Assembly: GCF_028453695.1 (NCBI RefSeq)
Contig: NC_135774.1
Coordinates: 27,652,001-27,716,000, forward strand
Direction: 5' to 3'
Length of the DNA stretch: 64,000 nucleotides
DNA from: Augochlora pura
Lineage: Eukaryota; Arthropoda; Insecta; Hymenoptera; Halictidae
Position 1 is the first letter of the stretch. Every line of letters begins with the position of its first letter. The notes below the pieces were generated by a model that was given only the letters and a program-made list of their open reading frames with translations, made no database searches and was not told the origin of the DNA. Below are positions 59,990 through 64,000 of the stretch, one piece after another. Both the position numbers and the translations under genes were made by a program.

Positions 59990-60228
59990 CACGTTGAATG
60001 CCGCGTCACCGAAATATGGGTGACACTAATTTCTGATCGATCTTGAAAATTCATTTTTATTACGATATATTTGAACAAATTAAATTTGACTGGAATGTTT
60101 CGGATGCGAAGGAGTTCTAATGCCACCCCTTATGATAAATATTAATTTTCTAGTTTCGATTTAATTAATTAAATCGCTTTATCTACGCGGCTATTTTAAT
60201 GGCTGATTGACGGCGCTGAACGTATTAA
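59986..60228. mobile_element. TTAA-flanked MITE, ACGTTGAATGCCG family
   Basis: TTAA plus CACGTTGAATGCCGCGTCA on the left; TGACGGCGCTGAACGTA plus TTAA on the right. Related termini occur in dynein intron 10 (20,459-20,610). Confidence 0.7.
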
Positions 60229-60483
60229 TAGCTATCAGTCGGATTCGACGAATTGAGATAATCGCGGGGATCTTGCCGCGTGATCGTGGAAAAATATCGA
60301 GACGGTGAATTGGCGCGCCTTTGGAATTCTCATCGAGTCGTAAATATACTCTTATTAACTCTAAGAATAGTCTCTCTGAACGCGGAAAACCTCGAGGAAA
60401 GATGATCCTGATTGCGATGTATCGAGCTCTGATAATGTCCGTCTCACGTTCGATACAATAATGGCGGAGTGACGCAACGACAA

Positions 60484-60491
60484 TATATAAA
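60484..60491 (+). promoter_or_regulatory. TATA box of inhibitor gene 6
   Basis: TATATAAA 69 bases before the ATG, preceded by GACGCAACGACA, close to the motif upstream of genes 1 and 2. Confidence 0.75.
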
Positions 60492-60552
60492 AGACGAGCG
60501 GTTCCCGCGTGTTCTATTATCGATCACAAGGTGTCTAGAAAACAGTGCTGCG

Positions 60553-61050
60553 ATGCCCCGTCTTCAATTACTTTTCGTTCTCCTCGTCGCTTTGGAACCA
60601 TTGTCCACTACCAGTGGTTCTAGTAAGTAAAAGAGTTTGAATCGACTCGATCAAGTGTTCGAGGGACGCTTCGTCGTTGAAAAGGTCCTGACAAGGCTTA
60701 CAGTAATTGTTGCAAAACGACTGAGAGTGTCGCGTGGATCGCAGATCTTAAATGCGGGTAATTTGTTCAAGGTTCAACGGCGCAGAAGTGCGGCGCGAAC
60801 GAGAAGTTCGTGTCCTGCGGAACAGCTTGCCCGCTCACTTGCAGCAAACCCCATCCGCAGACTTGCAGTAAAGTTAGTATAATGGTCAAGGCTTGCGAGA
60901 ATATTTCTTTCGATATTTGTTCACATGATTGATACTGATTTCCTTGTTGTCGGTTTTTAGAACTGTGTAGTCGGTTGTCAGTGCAAGACTGGATTTCTGA
61001 TGAACTCTGCTGGAGCTTGCGTCAACCCGCCGGAGTGTCAGCGTTCTTAA
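60553..61050 (+). CDS. secreted TIL-domain serine protease inhibitor 6 (P1 Lys)
   Basis: Three exons: 60553-60622, 60772-60872, 60961-61050; 86 residues. The signal peptide is MPRLQLLFVLLVALEPLS, with a longer Thr/Ser-rich pro-like stretch. Ten cysteines: CGANEKFVSCGTACPLTC, then CSK joined to NCVVGCQC, and a final EC followed by QRS. P1 Lys predicts a trypsin-like target, as in gene 3. Intron 1 is only 149 nt, the shortest in the array, and carries no MITE. It differs from its neighbours in the 3' end: the common ATAAATAAACGTT context is missing, and the nearest signals are ATTAAA (about 61,142) or AATAAA (61,339). Confidence 0.9.
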
Positions 61051-61338
61051 AAACTTTTCCATTAATTTGTTGGTGATTTGTCGATTGAAATCGATCGTTG
61101 AATCGTTCAGTAATCAGTATTGTGTCGTTAGAACATGATGGATTAAAAATTGGGGAAAAGGTATTAAACGCATTCTTTGAGTTATTGCACATCTATGGTG
61201 GCAATTATTTATTAAACAGTATTTTTATTAATCAGTAATTTTATTTTTATTAATATAGCTGAATTTTTATTAGTATAGCTAAATTAACTGAATCATTTTT
61301 ATTTAATTTAAATTATGATAGCTCGAACGTAGAATTAG

Positions 61339-61344
61339 AATAAA
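61339..61344 (+). terminator. possible poly(A) signal of inhibitor gene 6
   Basis: AATAAA about 290 bases after the stop; ATTAAA near 61,142 is the nearer alternative. Confidence 0.35.
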
Positions 61345-61905
61345 TTGTGTATGTATATCTATTATGTAGATAAATTAAATGTGGAGATATAGTTTTCTGT
61401 ACTTTAATTTATTCTTTGATTTCTCTTTTGATTTACGTTATTGTGTAATAATATAGTAATATCTAATGAACGATATCGGCTTGATATTGAATCACATTTC
61501 GGCCTTGATCTGATCGCGTTGCTCGCGTGCAGCTTTTTATGTTTCCCGGAGACGTATATATTTAACTATAATCACGTGGATATCGTATGCACTATTCTGC
61601 AATCGGTTCATAATTATTTCTAACAGTAAACCTAACGAGGTGTAAAAGCGACTAACAGAAATTGCATCATGAGAATTCCAAAATGAAATTTATGAAAATT
61701 TCTCATCTTTAATGAAAGCAACTTTATCTAAGAATTTTTATAACATCTGCATCCACGAATAATTTCATATAAATTTCAATCATACAAAATTTCTAACAAA
61801 AACGTTTCCGCGGTATCAGGAATTACGAAATAAAAAAATCGGTAACCAGTGATTTTGATCGATTCAGTAATTCCAGCTTGATGAATACGCCGGATCCAGC
61901 GGCTC

Positions 61906-62050
61906 GAGTCTTTCACCTTCTCTCGAGAACGCGTGGCCCTCCTCCGAACAGTAGCGGTAAATGACATAGATCTACGCCTTGTCCCGCCATATGCTCCCCC
62001 GGAAACGGCCCCGTATACTTTATAGTTCCTCGAACAAAGCTATCCCGCCA
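61906..62050 (+). repeat. right copy of the direct repeat flanking the inhibitor array
   Basis: Matches 51,556-51,697 in the same orientation, about 10.35 kb away. Shared blocks include GAGTCTTTCACCTTCTCTCG, CTTGTCCCGCCATATGCTCC and GTATACTTTATAG. Confidence 0.85.
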
Positions 62051-64000
62051 CCCCCCACCGTCCGACTCCCTGAAATCCCGCAAAGACCGAATTACAGTTG
62101 CGCTCGTTCCACTTTGATCCGTCGTTTAGTCCGCGTCGATGGGGTAACCGAGCAGAAATGAACTCGCGATAATGATATACGCAGTGCGTAAAACGCGCCC
62201 CGAATATGGCCTGCGGAGGCCCCCCCTAGCCCCTTCGCCCTCGCCGCCCCACCAGCGAGAGGGAAACTTTAGGTTTCGGGGCAGGAGGGGTTGGGCACGG
62301 GGGCGGCCATGTTGCCATAGCGAAAATTCCGCGGTCGCACCCACGGAAACTCGCTCGCTACCGATAACAGCTTGCACGACAACGAGAAAGGGGATGATAC
62401 ACGAACTACTCCCCCCCCTCGCGAAGCTTCCAAGGCACGGGCGGAAAAAGAAAATTTCTCTCGACGGCCACCTGAAATCCGCCCCGCGTACACCACGTGG
62501 CTTTCGCACGGGGCTGCAAGAATTCACGGTTTCTGGTTGTTCCTCCTGTGCAATCGATGCTCGATGCGTGACTCTCGCTGTAAAAACATTAAGTTGAAGA
62601 ATAAGTTCGTAGCGTTTTTTATATTTTCTTTTATTTTACAACGATCTGTTGCTGTTCGACAAAGTGTATATTATTCATTCGATAGAGCTGTTTCTGTTTA
62701 AATGTATATAGTTGGAGAGAGAGCTGCTACGTTGGATACCGTGCTCGCAATTAAAAACAAGGTTAAACAGCGCGCAAACTTGTTCGCAGCGTGTGCCGGG
62801 AAACACTCTCGACGGCAACAGCGACGGACGATGGAGCGGTGCGCGCGCGGCTCGTCGTTAGACGTTCGGCCGGGCATAGAATTAAACAAACGAGATAACA
62901 TTTACGTAACGCGTCGCGTCGGTGCCGGCAAAGTGTGCAGACACTCGGCGAACACTTCGAGACGGTTAATGGATGCAGGAAGCGTCGTCAGTCGCAATGA
63001 GTCACCCGTTTAAAACGCATACTTTCGGTCTCGGATAATGTAACCGGCGTAGAACGATTATCTGCGCCGTGTACATTTTTATCGCTGCAAAGTAATTCGC
63101 GGAAAGATTTTCAAAGGCGTTTGGAACTTTATTGAAATGCTCGGATGCGGTTGCGTTAACGGAATATTCCGCGGGCGACAAAAGAGGCAGACCAGTCGAT
63201 CATTCGGGACGGAAGAGCGGTTGGCAAACCTCGAGGTCGGATTACCAACGAATAATGAAGCCATCATCGAGGATCCATCATCATCCCCTAAATCGCGGGC
63301 GCGTCGAACGGCGCGCGAGCACCCGCCGTCGAGCGGAATGTCGCGCGCGTGTACGCGCGCGACTGCGAAAAATCGAGGAAAAAAAGATCAAGGTCAGGGG
63401 GGTGGAAAAGCGGGCGCACGTGCGGCCGCGCATTTCCAGGGCGATGCGGTCGTGCAGATGGGGGTGCGGCGGCGTGGCTCGCGCATGGGGTGGCCCCGGC
63501 GGCCATGTCGGTTCCCAATTAAACAAATGCCTGGTAGGAAGCTCGAGCAACCCCTCGGGCATAGGTGGCTCTCTTTTCCACCGCACCCCATCCCCCCCTC
63601 TTCCACCGTCTCCTAGCTCTTCTCTCTGTTCGCGCGAGGGGGAGCCGACGCGGCGACGCGTTTCGGCGCACGTGTCGAACGGCATGCGAAATTTGAGTCG
63701 GGAGAACTTGGCTGGTTCGTGCGCGCCTCTCCGCGTTCGATCCGCTCCCGCGGACGGACGTGTGCGCGCGTACCGAGCGCGCTTGTGTGCGGGATACGCG
63801 CCGCGGATTGCTCGCGGCCCTCCTGCGCGAGGATCGGCCCCGTGTGTGTCCCGACACGTCGCCGCGTGCAATCGCGGGACACGCACGCGACTGGAATTCC
63901 TAATTGGCCGGGATCCGTTCCGAGAGACAAGCCGACATTTTGCGCGTCCGTCCGCTTCGATCGCGTAATTGTTTCTGTTCGCGTTGATGTTATTGTTTGC
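62051..64000. other. GC- and CpG-rich region without a supported gene
   Basis: Dense CpG blocks at about 62,140-62,520 and 63,290-63,970 with an AT-rich patch between. This could be the promoter region of a gene outside the window. The long frames here (for example 63,132-63,968) are Arg/Pro-rich and overlap frames on the other strand, so I do not call them. Confidence 0.4.

Noticed and set aside
62300..62330. GTTGCCATAGCGAA, near-match to an RFX X-box
   Set aside because: The right half-site lacks the conserved AAC and no ciliary gene lies nearby.
63132..63968. 278-codon plus-strand open frame
   Set aside because: Arg/Pro/Gly-rich, competing long frames on both strands, typical of GC-rich non-coding DNA.

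Overview
The window is animal nuclear DNA with short spliced exons, many AT-rich MITE-type repeats and GC/CpG-rich gaps between genes. It most plausibly comes from an aculeate hymenopteran (bee or ant). Three things support this: a cluster of small secreted TIL-type inhibitors that resemble the honey bee chymotrypsin inhibitor, mariner remnants of a kind common in bees and ants, and an insect-like outer-arm dynein gene. The species cannot be fixed from sequence alone.

Layout. (1) 1-14.99 kb is mostly non-coding and GC-rich, interrupted by AT-rich islands of MITEs. It holds a 100-base assembly gap (4085-4184) next to the remains of one unidentified coding exon (4185-4386), and a MITE with a mariner relic nested inside it (4580-5008). 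(2) 14,996-35,676 (+) is one complete axonemal dynein heavy chain gene. I resolved it into 35 exons whose lengths and phases agree at every junction, giving a predicted 4,459-residue protein of the outer-arm beta class (DNAH9/11/17; Dhc93AB/kl-5 in flies). (3) 35.7-51.5 kb has no gene I can support. It contains MITEs, minisatellites, GA/CT tracts, a deleted mariner and one weak candidate exon at 48,059. (4) 52,687-61,050 (+) is a tandem array of six intact three-exon genes for secreted ten-cysteine TIL serine-protease inhibitors. They start 1.5-1.7 kb apart and have related promoters, 5' leaders and poly(A) signals. Imperfect direct repeats of about 140 bp (51,556 and 61,906) bracket the array. 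(5) 62-64 kb is GC-rich with no supported gene.

The most interesting system is the inhibitor array. In five copies intron 2 lies exactly between the codons for the predicted P1 and P1' residues of the protease-binding loop. The loop is therefore assembled by splicing, and P1 differs between copies (Met, Phe, Lys, Gly, Leu, Lys). In the fourth copy the splice donor appears to have moved about 18 bases downstream, lengthening the loop by six residues. The dynein gene and the inhibitor array show no functional link; they are simply neighbours.
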